From Flavobacterium sp. PMTSA4 (lineage in GTDB: Bacteria; Bacteroidota; Bacteroidia; Flavobacteriales; Flavobacteriaceae), in NCBI RefSeq assembly GCF_032098525.1, contig NZ_CP134890.1, forward strand, positions 806,001 through 870,000: a stretch of 64,000 nucleotides of DNA, given 5' to 3'. Positions 18,649 through 26,532 of this stretch are shown here, one piece after another. The notes below the pieces were generated by a model. The model was not told where the DNA came from and did not search any database. It saw only the letters and a list, made by a program, of their open reading frames with translations. The first letter of the stretch is position 1, and each line of letters begins with the position of its first letter. The position numbers and the translations under genes were made by a program.

Positions 18649-19566
18649 ATGAAAAAAATATTTACAGCAGCAGTTTTAGTTTGTTCGCTTATTATCGGAA
18701 TTCTCGGTTGTAGTAGTGACGATAGTGGTGGCAGTGTAGATTATGTTGAAGATACAGCATCTTTAATGAGACACATGACAATTCCTGGAGCAGTCCTTAA
18801 AAATGGTGATATTCCTGTTCCATCGGGTTCATTGGCAGATAATATAACCAGTATACCCAATACGGTTATTGTTACTTCAAATAGTTTGTTTACCATTCCT
18901 ATTAGTACTAACTCATCAAGTGGAAGACTTCCTAAAATGATTTTTATTAAATTAGAAGGTTCTGACAAATATTATGAGATTGAACTTAATGAAAATGGTG
19001 ATATAGTAAATAGTAGAAATTCAAATGTTAATCAACGTATCTTAAGTTGTACAGGTAATGATATCAGACTAAATGCTCAAGGTGTTAACCCAAATTCATA
19101 TGAAAATAATGCTCAGGTATATGTTTATTCTCCACCTGTTCAGAGTTTTCAGGATTTATCATTCTTATCACAACCTCAATGCTGGAGTACACCACGTACT
19201 ATAAAATTTAAAGCATTGGATGTTGGAACAGGAGATGTGCAAGTTTCATTGACTTGGGATACACAATCTGATGTAGATTTATGGTTAACAGAACCTAATG
19301 GAAATAAAATTTATTATGCTAATAGTACTTCAAGCACTGGAGGTGAATTAGACTTTGATAACACCGTAGAGTATGGTCCTGAGAACATTTTTTATAAAAA
19401 TTCTGCACCATCAGGTACTTATAAAGTAGAAGTTGATTATTTTTCTGGTGCACCACAGGTAACTAACTATAATGTTGTGGTTAAAAATGGAAGTAGTGTA
19501 TCTGTTTATCAAGGAACTTTAAGTAATTATGATCAAACAAACTTAGTGACTACTTTTACGAAATAA
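18649..19566 (+). CDS. Lipoprotein with C-terminal DUF2135/YfaP-like domain
   Basis: 305 residues, lipobox 'GILGC' (Cys21). The N-terminal half is Ser/Asn-rich and beta-like. The C-terminal ~110 residues ('VSLTWDTQSDVDLWLTEPNG', 'GGELDFDNTVEYGPENIFY', 'GTYKVEVDYFSG') match the pattern of DUF2135 (YfaP-like) domains: D-x-D-L-x-V-x-x-P-x-G followed by an acidic D-x-D-N loop that could bind calcium. Predicted to be outer-membrane anchored and surface or periplasmic. Function unknown. Single gene with its own terminator. Confidence 0.8.
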   Translation: MKKIFTAAVLVCSLIIGILGCSSDDSGGSVDYVEDTASLMRHMTIPGAVLKNGDIPVPSGSLADNITSIPNTVIVTSNSLFTIPISTNSSSGRLPKMIFIKLEGSDKYYEIELNENGDIVNSRNSNVNQRILSCTGNDIRLNAQGVNPNSYENNAQVYVYSPPVQSFQDLSFLSQPQCWSTPRTIKFKALDVGTGDVQVSLTWDTQSDVDLWLTEPNGNKIYYANSTSSTGGELDFDNTVEYGPENIFYKNSAPSGTYKVEVDYFSGAPQVTNYNVVVKNGSSVSVYQGTLSNYDQTNLVTTFTK

Positions 19567-19593
19567 ACTCTTTATAAATTAACACAGTACAAA

Positions 19594-19623
19594 TGGCATC
19601 CTTTATCAAGGATGCTATTTTTT
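19594..19623 (+). terminator. Intrinsic terminator
   Basis: GCATCCTT (19596-19603), 4-nt loop, AAGGATGC (19608-19615), then TATTTTTTT. It follows the DUF2135-type lipoprotein. Confidence 0.85.
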
Positions 19624-19686
19624 TGGTTGCTTTAAAATTATAAGTGGAATAGTTTTTATTTATTTTTGTCTTTAAACACTTGATAC

Positions 19687-20499
19687 ATGAAAAAAATTAT
19701 ATACCCCTTTTTATCTTTCCTATCATTACTTTCCTCCTATTCTTGCATGGCGCAGGAGAATGACCCAATTCCTGCTCATGATACTTTTACTATCGATTCG
19801 AAACAGGTTGGAGAGCAACGGGTAATTAATGTTTGGGTGCCTGAAGTGTATAAAATCAGTTCTGATTCTTTGCCGGTGATGTATATGGCGGATGGTGGTA
19901 TCAAAGAAGATTTTCCACATATTGCGAATACTTTGGCGGAACTTATTGGGCAGAAAAAAATTAAACCGATGATTCTTGTTGGGATTGAAAATACGCAACG
20001 AAGACGCGATTTGACTGGTTTTACTGAGGTAGAAAAAGACAAAGAAATAGCGCCTGTTGTTGGTGGCTCGGAGAAGTTCAGAGCTTTTATAAGCGAAGAG
20101 TTGTTTGCGGAGGTTAATAAACGCTACCGAACTACTAAGGAGAAAAGTATTATTGGTGAATCGTTGTCGGGGTTGTTTGTGATGGAGACTTTTTTGCTAA
20201 AGCCTGAGTTGTTTGATAATTATATTGCTTTTGATCCTTCGTTTTGGTGGAATAATCATTACTTGATTAGGCATGCGAAAGCGCTTTTGACTAACCCTGA
20301 AACAAGTAAAAAGAGCGTGTGGTTTGCTGGTTCGGATGCGAAGGATATTTATAAGTATACTGACCAACTGGAAAAAATATTAACTGCTCAAAAAAGCAAT
20401 ACTCCAAAATGGCACTATAGCTTTGAACCTAAAGAAAAACACAGCACTATTTTTAGAGCTGCGAAAGTGAAGGCGATTGTTTGGACTTTGGGGGAATAG
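19687..20499 (+). CDS. Secreted esterase of the Fes/IroE/EstD type (alpha/beta hydrolase)
   Basis: 270 residues with a signal peptide, possibly lipidated at a Cys in 'SYSCMAQ'. The catalytic serine sits in 'IGESLSGLFVME' (GxSxxG), a following 'FDPSFWWNN' motif is typical of the putative-esterase family (PF00756), and the catalytic His is probably in 'PKEKHSTIFRA' near the C-terminus. Relatives hydrolyse siderophore esters or small acyl esters in the periplasm; the substrate here cannot be told. A TATTTTTG -7 element lies at 19671-19678. No siderophore genes are adjacent. Confidence 0.85.
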   Translation: MKKIIYPFLSFLSLLSSYSCMAQENDPIPAHDTFTIDSKQVGEQRVINVWVPEVYKISSDSLPVMYMADGGIKEDFPHIANTLAELIGQKKIKPMILVGIENTQRRRDLTGFTEVEKDKEIAPVVGGSEKFRAFISEELFAEVNKRYRTTKEKSIIGESLSGLFVMETFLLKPELFDNYIAFDPSFWWNNHYLIRHAKALLTNPETSKKSVWFAGSDAKDIYKYTDQLEKILTAQKSNTPKWHYSFEPKEKHSTIFRAAKVKAIVWTLGE

Positions 20500-20600
20500 T
20501 TTCAGGTTTGCTTCGCCAGTCGCTGCGCTCGTGTCAAGTTTCAAGTTTTAGGTTTGTTCCTTTTTTTCGTAGTTTTTTTAGTCTATTCTGCGTAAAAGGT

Positions 20601-20626
20601 TAGCAAAGCTGTTCTTTGCTTTTTTG
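20601..20626 (+). terminator. Intrinsic terminator after the esterase
   Basis: AGCAAAG-CTGTT-CTTTGCT followed by TTTTTT. It lies about 100 nt after the stop; the stretch in between contains 'GCTTCGCCAGTCGCTGCGCTCG' and 'CAAGTTTCAAGTT', fragments of dispersed intergenic repeats. Confidence 0.75.
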
Positions 20627-20701
20627 TTTATTTTTGGATTAGGTTAAAAATCTAAAAGATATAAAACCAGATTAGTAAAACTTCATTCTAAAAGTTAAAA
20701 A

Positions 20702-21067
20702 ATGGATTTAAAGTTAGATGATTTAATAAAAAATTTAATAATTATATCTTCTGAAAAAGAGGAACAACTGAATTTAATTGGATACGGGAACGTTGGAACT
20801 GAAATGCTTATAAATTTTGGTATTTCAAATAAAAAATTAAGTGGTTTTTTTGAGCAAAATTTAATTAATCAAAAACAGAAAGAAAAACTAGAAGAGTTTC
20901 AAGCTTATATAGACGAAAAAGCAAATTTGGATGACAACCTTGATTCGGAAGAATGGAATAAAACAAGGTTAATTGCTAAAGAGATTTTAATAATTTTAAA
21001 AGCAAATAATTATAGAGTTTACTTGGATAAATCAGGGAAATTTTGGGAGCCTAAATTAATCATGTGA
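20702..21067 (+). CDS. Hypothetical cytoplasmic protein (121 aa)
   Basis: 121 residues, mostly alpha-helical and acidic, with no signal peptide or membrane segment. The pattern 'ISSEKEEQLNLIGYGNVGTEMLINFGI' looks like a small immunity-protein or SMI1-unrelated helical domain, but I do not recognise a family. The gene is strongly AT-rich compared with the esterase before it and the gene after it, consistent with recent acquisition. It has an obvious terminator directly downstream. Confidence 0.6.
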   Translation: MDLKLDDLIKNLIIISSEKEEQLNLIGYGNVGTEMLINFGISNKKLSGFFEQNLINQKQKEKLEEFQAYIDEKANLDDNLDSEEWNKTRLIAKEILIILKANNYRVYLDKSGKFWEPKLIM

Positions 21068-21070
21068 TAT

Positions 21071-21110
21071 AAAAAAACCCAACGGTGAACGCACATTCCG
21101 TTGGGTTTTT
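21071..21110. terminator. Bidirectional intrinsic terminator
   Basis: AAAAACCCAACGG stem with CCGTTGGGTTTTT around a 12-nt loop, between the convergent 121-residue and 305-residue genes. Confidence 0.85.
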
Positions 21111-21172
21111 AACAAACCAATTAAAACCAAAACAAATTATTTATTTAACTATCTCCATTCTTTTTAAATTTT

Positions 21173-22090
21173 TTATGCCTGCATTTTGAGGTCTTGCTTT
21201 TTTAGTTGAAGGCTGAGTTCGTGAGGCGAATTGGGCACTATGGCGAGGTAAATGGTTTCGCTTACATAGCCAAGTTTACTGAAAGTTACTGGCCAAACGC
21301 CTTCGGGTAACCTACGGAACAGGTAGTTTCCTTTTTCGCCGCTTTGGGTTTCTATAGCGGTGTTTGCCACAATAGTTACTGTTACGGCGCTTAAGGTTTC
21401 GCCTTGCTCGTCTTTTATTTGTCCGTGGAGCGCGTTTTTGCGCACGCCTCGTGTTATTATTTTTCTGCTGTTGAAATACTGTGTATAGAACTCCTTTTCT
21501 GAGAAGCGCAGCATGATTACCAAGCCATCAATGCGTTTCATCAACAGGTCAATGTTTTCTAAAAGTTGCTTGATGGTCATCGTGCTGATGGCTTTGTTTA
21601 CAATAGCGCCACGTGTTTTTGGCACCATAATACCATATTCTATAGTGGCTTCCTGCAAGTCGGTTAGCAAGGTTGGTATTACGCCAAATGGCGCTAATTC
21701 TGCCTGTAATGCTGTGGCACGTTCGTGAATATAGTTGCCTAAATCGGTAACGGTGTGTTCACGCATTTTTTTTATTTTGTATTCTCTTTGCTCGATTTCT
21801 TTTTGCAATACTTTGTTGTTAATCGAAATAGTATAAGCTTCCATTCTTGCGGCAACTTCTAGGATTAAAGCGGTTAACTCACCACGAAGCGTTAGTTTTT
21901 GCATGCGGATTCCTTTGGTATTGCTCGTTTGCGTTCGGTAGTTTTCATTAATAGCATCAATGTGTTGGTCTAACTCCTCAATTAAACTAGCCATGTGAGG
22001 CATTTGGACAATGATAGTAGCGTTGGTACTTTTTAGTACCGAACTTACTACTAGTAGCATTGTTAGTTTATCGATTTGTCTGCCGGTCAT
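21173..22090 (-). CDS. Helical protein with C-terminal CarboxypepD_reg domain, no signal peptide
   Basis: 305 residues. The first ~215 are alpha-helical with heptad-like patterns ('KEIEQREYKIKKMREHTV'), with no signal peptide, lipobox or convincing membrane helix. The last ~85 form a carboxypeptidase-regulatory-like beta-sandwich ('LHGQIKDEQGETLSAVTVTI...GNYLFRRLPEGVW'). That beta domain is normally extracytoplasmic, so its presence on a protein with no export signal is odd. The gene is less AT-rich than its surroundings. I do not recognise the N-terminal domain. Monocistronic, followed by a shared terminator. Confidence 0.7.
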   Translation of the reverse strand: MTGRQIDKLTMLLVVSSVLKSTNATIIVQMPHMASLIEELDQHIDAINENYRTQTSNTKGIRMQKLTLRGELTALILEVAARMEAYTISINNKVLQKEIEQREYKIKKMREHTVTDLGNYIHERATALQAELAPFGVIPTLLTDLQEATIEYGIMVPKTRGAIVNKAISTMTIKQLLENIDLLMKRIDGLVIMLRFSEKEFYTQYFNSRKIITRGVRKNALHGQIKDEQGETLSAVTVTIVANTAIETQSGEKGNYLFRRLPEGVWPVTFSKLGYVSETIYLAIVPNSPHELSLQLKKQDLKMQA

Positions 22091-22354
22091 GATGCTTTTG
22101 TTTTAATTCAACTTAAACTTGTATTCGAATCCTACTTGCACTACAAACGTAGAAAATATTTTTGTACGAAATTAAAAAAACATCGATTATTTACATATTT
22201 TATCGATAAAATACATAATTTATATAAAATATATTGTAATTATCTTACTAAATTATTTAAATGAATGGGTATTGAAATTGAATCGTTTTATGGTTTTTTG
22301 AGATGAAATGAAAAGAAATTGAGGTCGATTTTGGAAGAAATGGGATGAATATGA

Positions 22355-22543
22355 TAGAAACACGTTCTTGCAGGTTGGAAACACAGTGTTACATGATGGA
22401 AACACTGTCTTGCAGAGTGGAAACACCATCTTGCAAAGTGGAAACACTGTCTTACATGATGGAAATAGAATCATGCAGTCTAGAAACGGAATCTTACTGT
22501 GTAGAAAAGGTTTCTGGCGGAATGGAAATGGTATTTGACAGGT
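22355..22543. repeat. 21-bp minisatellite, about nine degenerate units (array A)
   Basis: Units of exactly 21 bp start at 22355, 22376, 22397, 22418, 22439, 22460, 22481, 22502 and 22523. The consensus is TGGAAACACnnTCTTGCA plus three variable bases. The central units are the best conserved and the outer ones decay. It lies in the 536-nt gap between the 305-residue gene and dsbD. Open frames across it on both strands (81 aa and 73 aa) only reflect the in-frame period. The rest of the gap (22091-22354) is AT-rich with no other feature seen. Confidence 0.85.
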
Positions 22544-22588
22544 TCTGGAAAGAGAATTATGGGTTTTGGAAGGTTATGCTTGGGGAAT

Positions 22589-22614
22589 AAAAAAACGCTG
22601 CCGAAGCAGCGTTT
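22589..22614 (-). terminator. Terminator of the tilS-dsbD unit
   Basis: AAAACGCTGC-TTCG-GCAGCGTTTT on the minus strand followed by more T. It lies 13 nt after the dsbD stop. Confidence 0.9.
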
Positions 22615-22626
22615 TGTATCTATTGT

Positions 22627-24642
22627 TTATTTAAACTTTCCTATTCCGTCTTTTAACCAAGCGAGGTATTCGTCGATGTTTGGTGTGTAGCTTATTGGTG
22701 TGTTTAAACTCTTTTCGTTTAAATCGGTTAGCACGTAATAGGGTTGTGTGTTGGTTTTATAGCGTGTGATGATGAAATCGGTCCATTTGTTTCCAATGGT
22801 TTTTACTTCTTTGCCGGTTTCTTTTGAAACGTATTGCTCGTCGGCTGGTAATAAACGCTTGTCGTCAACATATAACGAGATTAGAACGACATCGTTCTTT
22901 AATACCTGTAATACTTTTTCATCTGACCATACATTGATTTCCATTTTTCGACAATTTACACAGGCATAGCCAGTGAAGTCGAGCATGATTGGTTTGTTTA
23001 CTTTCTTTGCGTAGGCAAAACCATCGGCGTAATCGTGGAAGGTAATGATATCGTGTTCGCCAAGCTCTGCTCCTTCTGGCAATTCGACTTCTGTATTGGC
23101 AGATGAACCTCCGAAGAAACCTCGTGGGCTTTCACTATACGTTTGTGGTGGTGGAAAAGCTGAAATTAACTTTAACGGTGCGCCAAATAGTCCAGGAATC
23201 ATGTAGATGGTAAAGGCTAAAACAAGTACTCCGAAGGATAAACGACCAACTGATATGTGTGTCATCGGGCTGTCATGAGGCGTAGTGATTTTTCCAAATA
23301 AATATAATGCCCATGTTCCGAATATTGCTATCCAAATGGCTAAGAATACTTCGCGCTCTAGCAAATGAAGTTGTAATACTAAATCGGCTTGTGAAAGGAA
23401 TTTGAATGCTAGCGCTAACTCTAAGAAACCTAACGATACTTTTACTGTGTTTAACCATCCGCCTGATTTTGGTAGTGAACTTAACCAGCTTGGGAACATG
23501 GCGAACAACATGAATGGTAATGCTAATGCTGATGAAAAACCAAGCATACCAATTGTTGGTGCAATGCCACCTTTGGAAGCGGATTCTACTAAAAGCGTTC
23601 CTACGATTGGACCTGTACAAGAGAATGACACGATGGCCAATGCTAATGCCATGAAAAAGATGCCTACTATTCCGCCTTTATCGGCTTGACGGTCGACTTT
23701 ATTAGCCCACGAATTAGGCAACATAATTTCGAATGCACCCAAAAATGAAGCAGCAAACACTACTAAAAGCAAGAAGAAAATAATGTTGAACCAAACATCG
23801 GTTGAGAGTTCGTTTAATGCTTCAGCACCGAAAATACCAGTTACTAATGAACCTAAAATTAAATAGATTGCAATGATGGAAACTCCGTATAAAATGGCGT
23901 TTCGCTTGCCTTGAGCAGGATTTTTACTTTGCTTGGTAAAGAAACTTACTGTCATTGGTATCATTGGGAATACACAAGGTGTTAGCAAGGCAGCAAAACC
24001 ACCTAAAAACGCCAAGAAAAAGATTGTCCAAAGTCCTTTTTTCTCTTCAGGTTTTGGTGTTTCTGTTGGGGTTGTTGCTGGGGTTGCTTTGGCTACAGTG
24101 GTGGTGTCAACGGTTACTTCTGTTGCTTTGGCTGTGTCTTCTACAACTGTTTCAGTTGGAGTTGCAACGGTTTCTTCTTTTGCGGCTGGATTGAGCTTTG
24201 GCAAAGTAAATGTAAAGGCGTTATTATCATTGATACACACTTCTTTACATACTTGAAAATCAATCGTAGCTTTAATGGTTGTTAGCTTTGGGTTGGTGAT
24301 TTTTACCTTTTGGGTGAAGGTTGCTTTGTTGGCAAAATAATATTCATCCACCTCAAAGATGTCGTTATATTGTTTTTTATATGGGCTTTCTTTTACTTTA
24401 CCAATCAACTCATAATTGCCTTTGGCATCTTTGAAATCGAACTCGGCTGGTAGTGGTCCGCCATCTGGTGTGAACTGAGAATAGACGTGCCAGTCTTTTT
24501 CGATGGTGGCTTCCATGATTAGATTGACTTCGGTTTCACTGATTTTTTCTACTTTGGAGTTCCATTTTACTGGTTTTACCATTTGAGCGGTTGCAGTTGT
24601 GATGCTCAAGAAAGCAAGTAGTAGTAAAAGTATTTTCTTCAT
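22627..24642 (-). CDS. dsbD: Thiol:disulfide interchange protein DsbD
   Basis: 671 residues. Signal peptide (to about residue 19, 'ATAQ'), an N-terminal periplasmic DsbD-alpha-like domain with Cys pair region 'CKEVCINDNNAF', a Thr/Val/Pro-rich linker (about 160-200), eight membrane helices (about 205-490) including 'LTPCVFPMIPMTVSFF' and 'SFSCTGPIVG' with the transmembrane cysteines, and a C-terminal thioredoxin domain with 'GYACVNCRKME' (CxxC). It moves electrons from cytoplasmic thioredoxin to periplasmic thiols. It starts 3 nt after tilS ends. Confidence 0.93.
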   Translation of the reverse strand: MKKILLLLLAFLSITTATAQMVKPVKWNSKVEKISETEVNLIMEATIEKDWHVYSQFTPDGGPLPAEFDFKDAKGNYELIGKVKESPYKKQYNDIFEVDEYYFANKATFTQKVKITNPKLTTIKATIDFQVCKEVCINDNNAFTFTLPKLNPAAKEETVATPTETVVEDTAKATEVTVDTTTVAKATPATTPTETPKPEEKKGLWTIFFLAFLGGFAALLTPCVFPMIPMTVSFFTKQSKNPAQGKRNAILYGVSIIAIYLILGSLVTGIFGAEALNELSTDVWFNIIFFLLLVVFAASFLGAFEIMLPNSWANKVDRQADKGGIVGIFFMALALAIVSFSCTGPIVGTLLVESASKGGIAPTIGMLGFSSALALPFMLFAMFPSWLSSLPKSGGWLNTVKVSLGFLELALAFKFLSQADLVLQLHLLEREVFLAIWIAIFGTWALYLFGKITTPHDSPMTHISVGRLSFGVLVLAFTIYMIPGLFGAPLKLISAFPPPQTYSESPRGFFGGSSANTEVELPEGAELGEHDIITFHDYADGFAYAKKVNKPIMLDFTGYACVNCRKMEINVWSDEKVLQVLKNDVVLISLYVDDKRLLPADEQYVSKETGKEVKTIGNKWTDFIITRYKTNTQPYYVLTDLNEKSLNTPISYTPNIDEYLAWLKDGIGKFK

Positions 24643-24645
24643 TAC

Positions 24646-25953
24646 TTAATTGGTGTAGTTTATTTTTAAAATTTGTGTTGTTTCGTTTGTTACTTTAAAT
24701 CGTTCGTCTTGTCGCTTGCCGATAATCCAAACAATTTGATTGTTGGAACAAAGCAACCAAGTGTTGGCTTTATCAAAAAGAGAATACTTTTCGTCTTTGA
24801 AATATTTGCTCAATTTCTTGGAACCCTTCATCCCGAGAGGAAAAATAACATCGCCTTCTTTCCATTTTCTGATGACTAATGGGAATGTTACTTTTTCTTC
24901 GTCCACAAAGATAGCAGTAGGTTCAGCATTTGAAATGTCATCTGTGTTACAAAGCGACAATTTTAAGGGAAATTTAACTTCTTTTTGGTCTTTTTTAATC
25001 AGATAATGCACCGATTGGTCTTCGTTTTGCTTCGGGAAAAGTATCAAATAACTTCGGTCTTTTAGCAAAATATAATTTTCAGACAAAACTTGCTTACCCG
25101 ATTGAGCATTAACCAAATTATAAATATCGTCCCAAGCGGTGAAGCCAAAAGCAGCCAACCAATGGTGGAGATATGCCTTGTAATTGGGGAATGAAAGTAG
25201 TTTGGTTAGACTAATTTTGATGGTATCTTCCTCGGAAACGACCTTATCATAGACCAATTGACTGGCGTCTTCGACCATAGATTGGGCTTGTTTGAGATAT
25301 TCTAAAGTGTTTTGGAAGGATTGCAAGAGGTTGATGTTCTGCTCTTGCAGTATTGGTACTACCGAATGACGGTACTTGTTGCGCTGGTATTTCTCGGTTT
25401 GATTGCTGCTGTCTTCGCGCCACGTGATGCCGTTTTTTATGGCATATTCTTCGATGTCCATTTTGGAAAATGGCAGTAAGGTGCGGACGATTTTATCGTT
25501 TTGTTGCGGAATTCCGGTTAGGCCTTCTAAACCAGTTCCTCGTGTGAAATTGATTAAAAAGGTTTCTAAACTATCGTTCAAATGATGCGCCGTCAGTATG
25601 TAATCGTAATCGTTATTGATTAGGATGGAATGGAAAAAATCGTAGCGTAGGCTTCGGGCAACTACTTGGATTGATTGTTTTTGTTCCTTAGCATAAGTTT
25701 CAGTATCAAAGTGCGTTAGAAACAACGGAACATTTAATTCTTTACATTGAGTAGTTACAAACTCTTCATCTTCATTGCTTTCCTCACCACGCAGCTGAAA
25801 GTTGCAATGTGCCACGGCAATATCAAAATTGGAGGCTTTGCATAAATGCAGTAAAACCATGCTGTCTATTCCTCCGCTTACCGCCAAAAGGAGTTTGCTT
25901 TCGGTTAGAAAAGGAAGGTTTTGGATGATGTGGTTTTTGAACTTTTCGAGCAT
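24646..25953 (-). CDS. tilS: tRNA(Ile)-lysidine synthase
   Basis: 435 residues from the ATG at 25953; a TTG two codons upstream is less likely. It has the N-terminal PP-loop 'LLAVSGGIDSMVLLHL' (ATP pyrophosphatase signature SGGxDS), 'AHCNFQLRGEES', 'AHHLNDSLETFLINFTRGTG' and the C-terminal TilS domain 'VRKWKEGDVIFPLGMKGSKKLSKYF'. It makes lysidine at C34 of the tRNA-Ile CAU anticodon, changing the codon read from AUG to AUA. Essential in most bacteria. Cytoplasmic, probably co-transcribed with dsbD. Confidence 0.93.
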   Translation of the reverse strand: MLEKFKNHIIQNLPFLTESKLLLAVSGGIDSMVLLHLCKASNFDIAVAHCNFQLRGEESNEDEEFVTTQCKELNVPLFLTHFDTETYAKEQKQSIQVVARSLRYDFFHSILINNDYDYILTAHHLNDSLETFLINFTRGTGLEGLTGIPQQNDKIVRTLLPFSKMDIEEYAIKNGITWREDSSNQTEKYQRNKYRHSVVPILQEQNINLLQSFQNTLEYLKQAQSMVEDASQLVYDKVVSEEDTIKISLTKLLSFPNYKAYLHHWLAAFGFTAWDDIYNLVNAQSGKQVLSENYILLKDRSYLILFPKQNEDQSVHYLIKKDQKEVKFPLKLSLCNTDDISNAEPTAIFVDEEKVTFPLVIRKWKEGDVIFPLGMKGSKKLSKYFKDEKYSLFDKANTWLLCSNNQIVWIIGKRQDERFKVTNETTQILKINYTN

Positions 25954-25998
25954 GTTCAAAAATAGTTATTTTATTTTATTTTTTTGAAGGATAAAAAT

Positions 25999-26031
25999 AA
26001 ACCTGACAGGTTTTTGAAACCTGTCAGGTTT
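25999..26031. repeat. Palindromic intergenic repeat (AAACCTGACAGG ... CCTGTCAGGTTT)
   Basis: 12-bp perfect arms around a 9-nt loop; a near-identical element lies at 34329-34361. It is upstream of tilS and is not followed by a long T-run, so it is more likely a dispersed repeat than a terminator. Confidence 0.75.
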
Positions 26032-26057
26032 GATAATGTTTTGGACTTACAAAGTTT

Positions 26058-26088
26058 GATGCGATTCCTCCTTTGTCGGAATGACAAG
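26058..26088. repeat. Dispersed intergenic repeat fragment (CTCCTTTGTCGGAATGAC type)
   Basis: GCGATTCCTCCTTTGTCGG followed by AATGACAAG resembles the 'GTCATTCCGAC...GGAATC' dispersed repeats common between genes in Bacteroidota. Related pieces lie at 34286-34310 and 35921-35946. Confidence 0.55.
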
Positions 26089-26115
26089 TGATAACTATTT
26101 ATTAAAATATATAAT

Positions 26116-26466
26116 TTAGTATTTTAAATTAATTCGTTTAATAAACTTCTTATCTGAATAAAGAAATACTTTCTTTTTAACTAAATCAACTTTAACAGAA
26201 TCTATACCATTTTTTATTACAAATTCTGGTCTACTAGGCGCTAAAAATGATAAAGAAATAGAAACTGAATTCTTTGGCAAAATCAATTCAGCATTTCCAT
26301 TAATATCTGTTTGAGTTTCAATAAATGGATTAGAATTTTTGAGTAATATATTCACTCCAGGCATTGAAATTTCATTTCTTTCAACGATTTTAAATTTCAC
26401 AGTTCGACTCTGCGCTTGACAAAAATTATAACATATTAATAAACAAATTAAAACTAAGTTTTTCAT
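26116..26466 (-). CDS. Small secreted CarboxypepD_reg-like protein
   Basis: 116 residues with a Sec signal peptide ('LVLICLLICYNFCQAQ', cleavage likely at A-Q) and a single beta-sandwich resembling the carboxypeptidase regulatory domain: 'RNEISMPGVNILLKNSNPFIETQTDINGNAEL'. No enzyme follows it. It sits between pabB and tilS, which are usually closer together in relatives, and is flanked by dispersed repeats, so it is probably an insertion into that unit. Function unknown. Confidence 0.65.
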   Translation of the reverse strand: MKNLVLICLLICYNFCQAQSRTVKFKIVERNEISMPGVNILLKNSNPFIETQTDINGNAELILPKNSVSISLSFLAPSRPEFVIKNGIDSVKVDLVKKKVFLYSDKKFIKRINLKY

Positions 26467-26532
26467 TTTATTTTTTGAAGTAATTATGATATCAGAATAA
26501 ATGATAATTCTTGTTTCCCAAAAATAAACAAT

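Noticed and set aside
22253..22590. Open frames of 73 and 81 aa through array A
   Set aside because: Same artefact of an in-frame 21-nt period; no homologous look and no start context.
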